64,000 bases of DNA from VXNE01 sp963664635 (GTDB lineage: Bacteria > Pseudomonadota > Gammaproteobacteria > Pseudomonadales > Azotimanducaceae): contig OY761542.1 of NCBI GenBank assembly GCA_963664635.1, positions 930,001 through 994,000 on the forward strand, written 5' to 3'. Positions within the stretch are counted from its first letter, which is position 1, and each line of letters starts with the position of its first letter. Below the pieces are notes generated by a model. The model did not search any database. It worked only from the letters and a program-made list of their open reading frames with translations, and was not told the origin of the DNA. The position numbers were made by a program, and so were the translations under genes. Below are positions 23,832 to 31,445 of this stretch, piece by piece.

Positions 23832-25136
23832 TCATTCCACCTCACGCAGGGCGGTTACGGGACGAATCCTCCGCAGTCGTAGGGAGACCAGGAGAGCGGC
23901 CATCGACGTGAGCGCGCCCAGCACCGCCGGGGCCAGGGTCAGGGCGGGGGCATCCAGCGTCAGGTGGATCCGCTCTGGCAGGACAAATGCGTTGCCCATC
24001 TCCTCGAATTGCTGCGGGATGCCTATTCCGTAGGTCCCGATGGTCGAAACGAAGAGGATGGCCGCGGCGAGGCCGATGACGGCCCCGACGGCCCACATGC
24101 ACATCGCTTCCACCTGCAGCATGGCCATGATGGAGCCTGGCCGCATGCCCACGGCGAGCAGCATGCCGAACTCCCGCGTACGTTCGAGCACGGTCATCAC
24201 GAGCGCGTTCACGACCGTGAAGGCCACGACGATCACGAGGGTCCAGAGCAGGATCACTCCCGCTCCCGAGTCGAGCTGAATGCTCTCTTCGACCTCGGGC
24301 ATGAGTTCGGCCCACGGCAGCACGCGTGCGGTGTCCGCTGCTCCGCTGCCGGCCAGGGCGTTGTCCACCTCGTGGACCATGGACTCGATGCCGGGGATGG
24401 AATCGGCGAAGAGCACGATGCGATGGGCGTCGTCGCCCAGCTCGAAGGCTTCCTGCAGCGTGGAGAGGCGAACCTGGAGGAGCACCCGGTCCAGCTCCGT
24501 CAGACCGGACCGGAAGATCCCTCCGACCCGGACGGCCAGCGCGGCCACGCCGCCCTCCCGCGTGGAGCCGAGCACCACGAGTTCGTCGCCCACGGAGATG
24601 CCGAGGTTGCGGGCCAGCCTGGCCCCGACGAAGGCATCGTCGGAGCCGGCGAGGTAGGTGCCGTCAATCAGGCTGCCAGGCAGCAGCGAGACGTCTTGCT
24701 CACCCTCGGGGTCGACGCCGACGACGACGGCGCCGAAGCTGCGTTCCTCCCCGTCGCCCTGGTCGGCGGACACCAGGGCGAAGGCCTCCGCCCGCGGCGT
24801 GGTGGCCGCCACGGTGGGCAGGTCGGCGAGACTTCGGGTCAGTTCGGTGGCCGCCGGCACGGTGTAGCGTAGCCGCGCGTCGTCGAGGTACCGGCGGTGC
24901 TGGACCTGGGCGTGCCCGCTGCCCATCCGCGCGGCGAGGTCGCGGACGTCGTTGTACATGCCGGCCTGGACCGACATGAACAGGATCACGAGCCACATCG
25001 AGAAGGCCATGCCGCCGGCCGTCAGCCACGTGCGCCGGGGATTCCGCCAGAGGTTTCGCCACGCGACCAGGAAAAACAGGCCGCGCCCCGTCCCGCGCCC
25101 TGGGGTGGCCGCCGGAGCGAGCGCGGCGTCCGCCAT
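23832..25136 (-). CDS. FtsX-family ABC permease (permease 1)
   Basis: First permease of the array, 434 residues. The N-terminal helix (WLTAGGMAFSMWLVILFMSV, about 39-58) follows WRNLWRNPRR, the same entry as in the other copies. The periplasmic domain includes GHAQVQHRRYLDDARLRY, shared with permeases 2-3. The C-terminal domain has helices around VILLWTLVIVVAFTVVNALV and the ERTREFGMLLAVGM motif. It is recognisably related to permeases 2-4 but more distant, and it lacks the palindromic element. Its ATG shares one base with the stop of the LolA-like gene, so the two are coupled. It ends two bases before permease 2 begins. Confidence 0.9.
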   Translation of the reverse strand: MADAALAPAATPGRGTGRGLFFLVAWRNLWRNPRRTWLTAGGMAFSMWLVILFMSVQAGMYNDVRDLAARMGSGHAQVQHRRYLDDARLRYTVPAATELTRSLADLPTVAATTPRAEAFALVSADQGDGEERSFGAVVVGVDPEGEQDVSLLPGSLIDGTYLAGSDDAFVGARLARNLGISVGDELVVLGSTREGGVAALAVRVGGIFRSGLTELDRVLLQVRLSTLQEAFELGDDAHRIVLFADSIPGIESMVHEVDNALAGSGAADTARVLPWAELMPEVEESIQLDSGAGVILLWTLVIVVAFTVVNALVMTVLERTREFGMLLAVGMRPGSIMAMLQVEAMCMWAVGAVIGLAAAILFVSTIGTYGIGIPQQFEEMGNAFVLPERIHLTLDAPALTLAPAVLGALTSMAALLVSLRLRRIRPVTALREVE

Positions 25137-25945
25137 CAGCTTGCGCCGGACTTCAGCGCGAATACCGTGAACGTGCGGTCCGGCAACTCGATGTCGAACT
25201 CGGCGGCCGTGATGACGATCTCCGTCCAGTGGTCGGCCTCGTCGAGCTTCTCCATGCGCATGCGCGTGGGCACGACGCGGCCGCCGATCTCGCGGATCTC
25301 GAGGGTCCGCATGCGCTTGAGCTCCTCCATGCCCTGGTCGTAGAAGGCCTGCTCGAGCATGACGTAGTCGTCGCGGATCACCCAGATCTCCTTGCCCCAG
25401 ACCACCGGGGCGTCGTCGTGGGGAATGGCCTCCACGACGTAGACGGTGTGGCCGTCCTCCTCGCGTGTCTCCTCGATGCGCAGAGCGTAGTGCTGCAGCA
25501 GGTTGTCGGCCCGCGACAGGTCATCGTAGGAGAAGTCCGAACCGGCCCAGCTCTGGGAGCGCATGCTGTACGGCAGCCGGATGGTGCGATTGAGCTTCGG
25601 CGTATACGTCCACATCTTCTCGCCCTGCTTCAACAGGGCGTTGCCGGCGTCCTTGGCCGGCGCCGTGAACCGCATGAGGGCGTCTTCCCGGCCGCGGCTC
25701 CAGGAGACCATCGACGAGGACCGCTCCCAGTCGGGACGGTGGACGGTCATGGACAATTCCTGGTACGAGGACTCGTCGCCGCGCACCAGGTCGAGGGCGC
25801 CGGCGACCAGGGCGTAGGCGTCTGTCTCCTGGGCCTGCTCCTGGGCCTGCTCCTGAGCGTGCGCGCCGCTGGCGGCGACCGCCATGAGGAGGCCCGCGAA
25901 CAGCCGCCGCGCCGGCCGCCGGACGTTGCCGTGTTGCGTTTTCAC
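25136..25945 (-). CDS. LolA-like outer-membrane lipoprotein-sorting protein, head of the permease operon
   Basis: A periplasmic protein of the LolA-like superfamily (outer-membrane lipoprotein-sorting protein type), about 269 residues. The signal peptide (LFAGLLMAVAASGAHAQ) is followed by a Gln-Glu repeat (QEQAQEQAQETDAYAL). The fold carries family features such as ELSMTVHRPDWERSSSMVSWSRGREDALMRF, KMWTYTPKLNRTIRLPYSMRSQSWAGSDFSYDDLSR and EIWVIRDDYVMLEQAFYD. LolA relatives shield lipoprotein acyl chains or other lipids between membranes. As head of the operon it is the likely periplasmic carrier for the permeases. I chose the GTG at 25945; a TTG at 25954 would lie inside the predicted -10 box. 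Confidence 0.87.
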   Translation of the reverse strand: MKTQHGNVRRPARRLFAGLLMAVAASGAHAQEQAQEQAQETDAYALVAGALDLVRGDESSYQELSMTVHRPDWERSSSMVSWSRGREDALMRFTAPAKDAGNALLKQGEKMWTYTPKLNRTIRLPYSMRSQSWAGSDFSYDDLSRADNLLQHYALRIEETREEDGHTVYVVEAIPHDDAPVVWGKEIWVIRDDYVMLEQAFYDQGMEELKRMRTLEIREIGGRVVPTRMRMEKLDEADHWTEIVITAAEFDIELPDRTFTVFALKSGAS

Positions 25946-25953
25946 GACCAGCA

Positions 25954-25983
25954 ATTAGACACCTTCGAGGGGCGGTCAGTAAA
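25954..25983 (-). promoter_or_regulatory. Candidate promoter of the permease operon
   Basis: Minus strand: TTTACT (25983-25978), an 18-base spacer, then TCTAAT (25959-25954). The expected start of transcription lies within a few bases of the GTG at 25945, so the transcript may be nearly leaderless. The neighbouring insertion sequence ends 25 bp upstream of the -35. Confidence 0.5.
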
Positions 25984-26036
25984 CCGGAGGGATAGTGCGA
26001 TAGTGCGGGGTGTACGTCTTGATTGTGAGATGAAGG

Positions 26037-27419
26037 TCATTTTGCGGCGGCGCGGCGGTGCCAGAAGTCGTCGAAGCGGTGGCTGACGATGTAGGAACGC
26101 AGGGCGAGGATGGCGTCGGCGCCGGCGACGGTCCAGCGCATGCCGCCGCGCTTGAGGCGGCTGGCGACGACGTTCCGGCAGGCGCCCTCGACGACGCCGC
26201 TGCCGATGCACAGTCCCCGGGCGCGGAACCCGGGATAGTCCATGCGGCGGCGGTTGCCGGCGAAGTAGGCGCGCCCCTTGCGGGCCTCCTCGCAGCGGCC
26301 GGCGTGGGCGCCGACGGCCCGGAGCAGGTCGTCGAAGGCGCCGGCGAGGAGTTCGCCGCGGCGCTGCTCCGCCCAGACGCGCGCGAGGTCGTTGTCGTTG
26401 CCGTAGACGGCCTTGGCGATGTCGTGCAGGTGTTCGGCGGCGTGGAACACGTCGACGATCTCGACGGCGCCGGGGAAGTGCTCCGCGGCGATGTTCCAGA
26501 TCCAGGCCGCGCCGTCGCCGAGCACCACGCGGCGTTCGGCGGCCCCGAAGCCGCGCCGCGCGGCCTCGCGCACGACGCGCCGCGCGAAGGGCGCGGGAAC
26601 GGTGTCGGTGTCGCGCGTGGCGGCGGACTCGATGGCGGCGGAGCAGGTGACCGAGCCGGGGTCGCGCGCCGGGGCGCCGTCGGCGCCGGTCCGCTCGGCG
26701 GACCACACCACCGCGAGCTTCGCCTCGCGCGTCTTCGCGGAACCGTCCGGCTGCTTGCCGGCCCGCCCTTCGGTCTCGGCGCGGCGCACCGGCACGCCGG
26801 TGCCGTCGAGACCGAGATACAGCGTGCGCGCGGTGGCGGGCCCGGCCGCGACCCGGTCCCGTTCGTCCGCCGCGATCTCGCGGCCGAGCGCCTCGGCGCG
26901 GCGCTCCACCGTTTTGGCGTCGACGTTCAGGCCCGCCAGTTCGTGCAGCAGGGAACCGGCCGTGGCGAAGCTCACCTCGCCGGCCGCGCTGCCGACCATG
27001 CGCAGCACCGCCGGCGACAGACCGCCGTCGCCGAAGCCGAGTTCCCGGTCGCGCGGCGCGAAGCCGCGGCCGCAGGCGTCGCAGTGGTACCACGCGCGCA
27101 CCAGTTCCATCTCCCCGAGCGCCGTGACGAAGGTCTTCGCGCGCCGCCCGGCATGGCGCGCCATGCCGTCGCCGCGGTGGTCGCTTCGGTCCCGCCGAGG
27201 GCACGCCAGCCGCGGCCCGCGCTCGTCCGAGCGGTCGGCGTTCAGCCGCGCCGCCAGCGCCCGGCCCATCGCCTCCAGGGCGACCCGGCGGCAGGCGCGT
27301 TCCAGCCGCTCGAAGCCGATCCCGTCCAGCACCCCCTCCCCGAGCAGCCGCCCCGCCTCGGCGTCCAGCACCGTCGCTAGCCGCGCCTCGAACGCGGGCT
27401 CCGCCGCCCCCTTTTTCCC
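26037..27419 (-). CDS. ISKra4-family transposase (downstream frame)
   Basis: About 460 residues. Motifs of this DDE-type family are present: a zinc-ribbon-like WYHCDACGRGFAPRD, the first catalytic region LGLDGTGVPVRR, the second in VVLGDGAAWIWNIA, then VDVFHAAEHL, and the C-terminal block CIGSGVVEGACRNVVASRLK and GGMRW with the acidic residue. No good start codon with a ribosome site opens this frame. It overlaps the upstream DUF6788 frame, and a slippery GGGAAAA lies at the point where the two join. The natural product is therefore probably an upstream-transposase fusion made by -1 frameshifting; the start given here is the slip site. A GTG at 27371 is an alternative independent start. Confidence 0.85.
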   Translation of the reverse strand, partial: GKKGAAEPAFEARLATVLDAEAGRLLGEGVLDGIGFERLERACRRVALEAMGRALAARLNADRSDERGPRLACPRRDRSDHRGDGMARHAGRRAKTFVTALGEMELVRAWYHCDACGRGFAPRDRELGFGDGGLSPAVLRMVGSAAGEVSFATAGSLLHELAGLNVDAKTVERRAEALGREIAADERDRVAAGPATARTLYLGLDGTGVPVRRAETEGRAGKQPDGSAKTREAKLAVVWSAERTGADGAPARDPGSVTCSAAIESAATRDTDTVPAPFARRVVREAARRGFGAAERRVVLGDGAAWIWNIAAEHFPGAVEIVDVFHAAEHLHDIAKAVYGNDNDLARVWAEQRRGELLAGAFDDLLRAVGAHAGRCEEARKGRAYFAGNRRRMDYPGFRARGLCIGSGVVEGACRNVVASRLKRGGMRWTVAGADAILALRSYIVSHRFDDFWHRRAAAK

Positions 27420-27772
27420 GGTGCCCCGGGCGCGTCCCCCTCCAGCCGCGCCTGGCACAACTCGTCGCCGACGGCGATCAGCTCCCGCGTCAACTCCCGG
27501 AAGCGCCGGCACTCGTCGAGATGCTCCCGCGTCCGCTGCACGGCCTCGTCCGGTATCGTCCAGTTGCGCGTCCCGCCCGCGACGCGCGACACCAGCACCC
27601 ACTTCGGCCCGTGCCCCGGATCGCCCTCCCGCGCGCAGTGGCAGGTCGGCTTGCCGCACCGGCGGTAGCGCGCCTGCAGCGTGCCCGGCCGCAGGTCGCC
27701 CACCCCGGCCAACTCCCCCAACAACTCATCCCGCTGCCCGGTTAGAACGTCGATGTCGCGTGGCGCCGCCAT
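27377..27772 (-). CDS. DUF6788-type accessory protein of the insertion sequence
   Basis: A 131-residue basic protein, upstream gene of the insertion sequence. It contains a likely zinc-binding set (YRRCGKPTCHCAREGDPGHGP), then KWVLVSRVAGGTRNWTIPDE and a helical EHLDECRRFRELTRELIAVGDEL. This family (DUF6788, as far as I recognise it) is commonly encoded directly upstream of ISKra4 transposases and probably helps bind the element's ends. The ATG at 27772 has GGGGAGG at good spacing. The last 14 codons overlap the transposase frame. A longer frame start at 27832 is unlikely, because it lacks a ribosome site. Confidence 0.75.
   Translation of the reverse strand: MAAPRDIDVLTGQRDELLGELAGVGDLRPGTLQARYRRCGKPTCHCAREGDPGHGPKWVLVSRVAGGTRNWTIPDEAVQRTREHLDECRRFRELTRELIAVGDELCQARLEGDAPGAPGKRGRRSPRSRRG
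27413..27419 (-). other. Candidate -1 frameshift site in the insertion sequence
   Basis: The heptamer GGGAAAA lies in the DUF6788 reading frame as G-GGA-AAA, fitting the X-XXY-YYZ slippery pattern (compare GGGAAAG of phage lambda G/T). A -1 slip here enters the transposase frame without an intervening stop. A GC-rich stretch follows that could form a stimulatory structure. Confidence 0.6.
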
Positions 27773-27948
27773 GGAGGCCTCCCCGTCTGGCAAATATGAA
27801 CATTGCCAGAAGTATCCGCTCAACCCCGCCACATCTCAACCTTCCCTCTCCGCATCACATTTTTGACGTACACCCGATAGTGCGGTAGCGCAACGGCAGG
27901 ATGCAGCACGGCTGCCATACAATCGCCGCGACCGCCCACGGAGCCGCC

Positions 27949-28761
27949 ATGGACATCGACACCTACTACACCGACCACTGGAAGCACATCGAGGACGAGC
28001 GGATCGCCCGCTACGAACGCATGTTCGAGTGGCGCGACGGGCACGCGGCGCTGCTGGCGCCGGCGGCGGTCGAGCCCGGACACCGGGTGCTCGATTTCGG
28101 CTGCGGGCCGGGTTTCATGTCCGTGGCGCTCTCGGACATGGTGGGCGCGTCCGGCCAGGTGCACGGCGTGGACATCAACGCGCGCTTCGTGGCGGACGCG
28201 ACGGCGCGGGCGGCAGGGCGGGACCACGTGTCCTTCCACCATGTGACCGACGGCCGGATTCCGCTCCCGGACGGCGCGGTGGACCGCGTCCTCTGCAAGA
28301 ACGTCCTCGAGTACGTGCCCGACATCGACGCCACCCTCGCCGAACTGTCGCGTGTCCTGGCGCCGGGCGGACGCATCCACGTCATCGACAGCGACTGGGG
28401 GTTCGTCGTCGTCGAACCCTGGGGCAAGGAGAACGTCGACCGCTACTTCGCGGCGGCTTCGGTCGCCTTCCGGGAACCGCACATCGGCCGCAAGGCCGCC
28501 GGGCTGCTCACCCGGCACGGCTTCGAGGGCGTGGAGGTGCGCATCCAGGCGTTTGCGGACACCCAGGGGCGGTCGCTGCCCGTGATCAGCAACATGCGTT
28601 CCTATATCGATGCGGCCCGGGCGGCCGGCGATGGCGCAGCCCAGGGACTGTCGGCGGAAGAAGCCGACGCACTCGTCGCGAGTGCGGAACAGGCGGTCGC
28701 GGCTGGGACGTTTCTCTTCTCGCTACCGCAGTTCCTGGTCAGCGGGAACAAGCGAAGCTGA
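27949..28761 (+). CDS. SAM-dependent class I methyltransferase
   Basis: A 270-residue methyltransferase of the UbiE/Methyltransf_11 type. SAM motif I is VLDFGCGPGFMSVAL at about residue 46; the acidic end of strand 2 is VHGVDIN; motif post-I region is ADATARAAGRDHVSFHHV; and VDRVLCKNVLEYVPD, LSRVLAPGGRIHVIDSDWG are strands 4-5. I chose the ATG at 27949 because GGAG precedes it and the conserved region begins shortly after; an upstream ATG at 27901 adds 16 unlikely residues. A TACAAT at 27918-27923 may be its -10. The substrate is unknown; relatives methylate quinones, lipids and small metabolites. It lies between the insertion sequence and the convergent PEP carboxylase gene. Confidence 0.88.
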   Translation: MDIDTYYTDHWKHIEDERIARYERMFEWRDGHAALLAPAAVEPGHRVLDFGCGPGFMSVALSDMVGASGQVHGVDINARFVADATARAAGRDHVSFHHVTDGRIPLPDGAVDRVLCKNVLEYVPDIDATLAELSRVLAPGGRIHVIDSDWGFVVVEPWGKENVDRYFAAASVAFREPHIGRKAAGLLTRHGFEGVEVRIQAFADTQGRSLPVISNMRSYIDAARAAGDGAAQGLSAEEADALVASAEQAVAAGTFLFSLPQFLVSGNKRS

Positions 28762-28826
28762 CGACGTAGGGGACGCGCCCTTGTGGCGTCCCGTTCCGGA
28801 CTCACCGACATCCTGTCGACCACGGG

Positions 28827-31436
28827 CTACCCCGCATAGCGCAGTCCGCTCGCGATTCCCGCCATCGTCGCCCGCAGAGCCTGGGCGACCTGTTCGTCCT
28901 CGGTCTCCCGCAGGCGGGCGAGGAGTTCGGCCTGCAGCAGGTGCAGGGGGTCGAGGTAGGTGTCGCGGATGTCGATCGAGTCCCGCGCCATGGGCTGGTT
29001 GCCGAGGAGCTCGGATTCGCCCGTCAGGGTCAGCAGGTCGTTCTTCAGCACGGCGAGGCGCTCGCGCACGACCTCGTGCACGTCGCGGTGGCCCCTGGGG
29101 GTCAGGCGGTTCGCGTAGAAGTCCGCGAGTTCGATGTCGGTCTTCGCGAGCATGGCCTCGAGCGTGTTCATCTGCATGCTGAAGAAGGGCCACTCCATCA
29201 TGGACTCGAAGGCGTTGTCCGCCTGCCCCGGCCGGACCGCGTGCAGGGCGGTATCGGTGCCGAGCCACGCGGGCAGGATCAGGCGGACCTGGGTCCAGGC
29301 GAACTCCCACGAGACGGTGCTCAGGTTCGAGATGTCCGGGGCGCGCCGGCTCGAGGGTCTGCTCCCCAGCGTCACGGCGGTCAGCTCCTCCTCCGGGGTG
29401 ATCTCGCGGAAGTAGTCGACGAAGCCCGGCGTGTCGGCCACCAGCTCCCGGTAGCCGGCGTAGGCCTTGTGCGCGAGTTCGGCCATGGCGTCCCGCTGCT
29501 CGGGCGTCGGCGGCGCGGGCGGATCGAGACTCGCTTCGATGGTCCCGATGAGGTAGCGCATCATGGTGTCGCGGGCCAACGCCGAGTCGCCGAGCTTGAA
29601 GCGGACGGCTTCCCCGGGCTCCGTCACCCGGAGCCGGCCGGCGATGCAGCCTGGCGGTTGGGACAGGATCGCTGCCCGCGCGGTCTCCCGACTGCGCCCG
29701 ACCGCCCCGCCGCGGCCGTGGAACAGCACGAGCTGGACGCCGTGGCGGCGCGTGACCTCGGTCAACTGTTCCTTCGCCTGGAACTGCCGCCAGGCGGACG
29801 CGAGCTGCCCCGCGTTCTTCGCGGAGTCCGCGTAGCCGATCAGGACCCGCTGCTCGGTGCCCGCATAGTCGAGGTACCAAGGGATCGAAAGCAGCTCGTC
29901 GACGGCGCCGGCGACCCGGTCGAGGTCGCTCAGGGTCTCGAACTCGGGCGTGATGGGGAGGTGCGTGGTGACGCCGCTTTCCCGCAGCAGGAGGACCGCG
30001 GCGAGCACGTCGGTGGGCGACTGCGCCCCGGAGACGATGTAGTGGGCGACGCCGGCGCCGTTCAGTTCTGCGATCACGCCGCAGGTGTCGAGCACTTCGC
30101 GGGACGTGGGCGTCGCCGGCCACTCTTCGGGGAACAGGGGCCGGCGGTTGTCCAGTTCGCCGAGCAGGAACTCGAGGCGTTCAGGCTCGGTCCAGTGTGC
30201 GTAACTCCCGGCAGGTCCGATGCCGAGGTACTCCGTGATCTCGTCCAGCACTCCGGTGTGCCGCGCGGCGCTCTGCCGGATGTCCAGCGACACCAGCGTC
30301 ACGCCGAAGGCGTGCGCGCGCCGCAACGTGTCGCGCAGGGGTCCGTCGGCGATGACGGCCATGCCGCTGTCCCGCAGAGCGCGGTAGCAAAGCTCCAGGG
30401 GTTCGAGCAGCTCCTCGTCCGTGAAGTAGATGTTCTCGACGGGCGCGGGGTCGAGGCGCTCGGCCCAGTCGCGGGTCAGGGACAGGCGCTCGCGGACCGT
30501 CTTCAGCAGTGCCCGGTACGGCTCCGGATCGTCGCCGACGCGGTTGCGCAGGGCACCGTTGCACTCCTTCATGGAAAGGTCCGCCTGCAGGGCCTCGACG
30601 TCGCGCAGGTACAGGTCCGCGGCCATCCACCGGGCCAGCATGAGCACCTCGCGGGTGACGGCGGCGGTCACGTTCGGCTTGCCCTCCCGGTCGCCGCCCA
30701 TCCACGAGGCGATGTGCACGGGCGCGACGTCGATGGGCAGCGGCGGGAGGTTGCGCCGCGCGAGGGCGTCGTCGATGTCCCGGAGACAGGCGGGCACGGC
30801 GTCCCACAACGAGTTCTCGACGACCGCGAAGCCCCACTTGGCCTCGTCCTGGGGCGACGTGCGCTCGTTGCGGATGTCGTCGGTGTGCCAGGCCTCGGCG
30901 ATCAGCCGTTCCAGGCGCCGTTCGCTGGGCCGCGGCTGCTTCAGTTCCGCGGCGATGGCGTCGTACTTCAGCACGAGCGTCCGGCGCAGGATCTCGGTCG
31001 GGTGCGGAGTCAGCACGGACTCGATCCGCAGCGTGCCGAGCGTCTGCGCCACCGCTTCCGGGGAGAGCCGATCGAAGAGATTGGCCCAGGCGGTCTGCGC
31101 GTCCTCCTCGAGATTGCGGACCTGGTGGTCCTGCTCGGCAATGTTGGCGAGGTTCAGGAACTGGTTGAACGCCCGGGTCACGTCGATGACCTCGTAGCTC
31201 GGGAGGTCCTCCAGGTAGCGATACAGGTCGAACCACGCGCCCTGGCTGCGCGCGGCCTTGGCGAGGGTGCGAATGGTCTCGATCCGCTCGAGGAAGTCGT
31301 GCCCGCGGTCCTCCTCGATCACGTGGCCGAGGAGCCGGCCGAGCATGCGCACGGTCTTCCAGAAGCCGGGCGCCTCCCGGCGCTCCAGCCCCGCCGCGGG
31401 GGGCTGCGGCGCTTCGGTGGGAGCGGGTTCGCTCAA
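28827..31436 (-). CDS. ppc: Phosphoenolpyruvate carboxylase, divergent
   Basis: Anaplerotic enzyme forming oxaloacetate from PEP and bicarbonate, 869 residues (usual 870-960). Family regions are clear: RALQQFLNLAN-like entry (RAFNQFLNLANIAEQ), SVLTPHPTEILRRT, VHIASWMGGDREGKPNVT, DIRQSAARHTGVLDEI, GYADSAKNAGQLASAW, LFHGRGGAVGRSR, and the C-terminal TGLRYAG-like end. Several normally invariant positions differ: TAHPTE is TPHPTE, the loop GRGGxxGRGG ends GRSR, TEQGE is TEPGE, and the terminal NTG is YAG. It could be an active variant or one with altered kinetics. The start is TTG at 31436 with AGGAG six bases upstream. The dehydrogenase gene ends 9 bp upstream. Confidence 0.88.
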   Translation of the reverse strand: MSEPAPTEAPQPPAAGLERREAPGFWKTVRMLGRLLGHVIEEDRGHDFLERIETIRTLAKAARSQGAWFDLYRYLEDLPSYEVIDVTRAFNQFLNLANIAEQDHQVRNLEEDAQTAWANLFDRLSPEAVAQTLGTLRIESVLTPHPTEILRRTLVLKYDAIAAELKQPRPSERRLERLIAEAWHTDDIRNERTSPQDEAKWGFAVVENSLWDAVPACLRDIDDALARRNLPPLPIDVAPVHIASWMGGDREGKPNVTAAVTREVLMLARWMAADLYLRDVEALQADLSMKECNGALRNRVGDDPEPYRALLKTVRERLSLTRDWAERLDPAPVENIYFTDEELLEPLELCYRALRDSGMAVIADGPLRDTLRRAHAFGVTLVSLDIRQSAARHTGVLDEITEYLGIGPAGSYAHWTEPERLEFLLGELDNRRPLFPEEWPATPTSREVLDTCGVIAELNGAGVAHYIVSGAQSPTDVLAAVLLLRESGVTTHLPITPEFETLSDLDRVAGAVDELLSIPWYLDYAGTEQRVLIGYADSAKNAGQLASAWRQFQAKEQLTEVTRRHGVQLVLFHGRGGAVGRSRETARAAILSQPPGCIAGRLRVTEPGEAVRFKLGDSALARDTMMRYLIGTIEASLDPPAPPTPEQRDAMAELAHKAYAGYRELVADTPGFVDYFREITPEEELTAVTLGSRPSSRRAPDISNLSTVSWEFAWTQVRLILPAWLGTDTALHAVRPGQADNAFESMMEWPFFSMQMNTLEAMLAKTDIELADFYANRLTPRGHRDVHEVVRERLAVLKNDLLTLTGESELLGNQPMARDSIDIRDTYLDPLHLLQAELLARLRETEDEQVAQALRATMAGIASGLRYAG

Positions 31437-31445
31437 GCCCTACTC

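Larger units (their letters stand above)
26008..27876 (-). mobile_element. Complete ISKra4-like insertion sequence, 1869 bp
   Basis: Both ends are visible. The outermost 11 bases are identical inverted repeats (GGGTGTACGTC), and TGTGA matches again five bases further in. The element is flanked by a 9-bp direct repeat GATAGTGCG (25999-26007 and 27877-27885), the expected target duplication. The target already contained an overlapping second GATAGTGCG on the left. Inside are a DUF6788-type gene and a transposase gene in the overlapping -1 frame. The intact ends, intact duplication and long open frames suggest a recent, possibly active insertion, placed between the permease-operon promoter and a methyltransferase gene. 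Confidence 0.88.
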
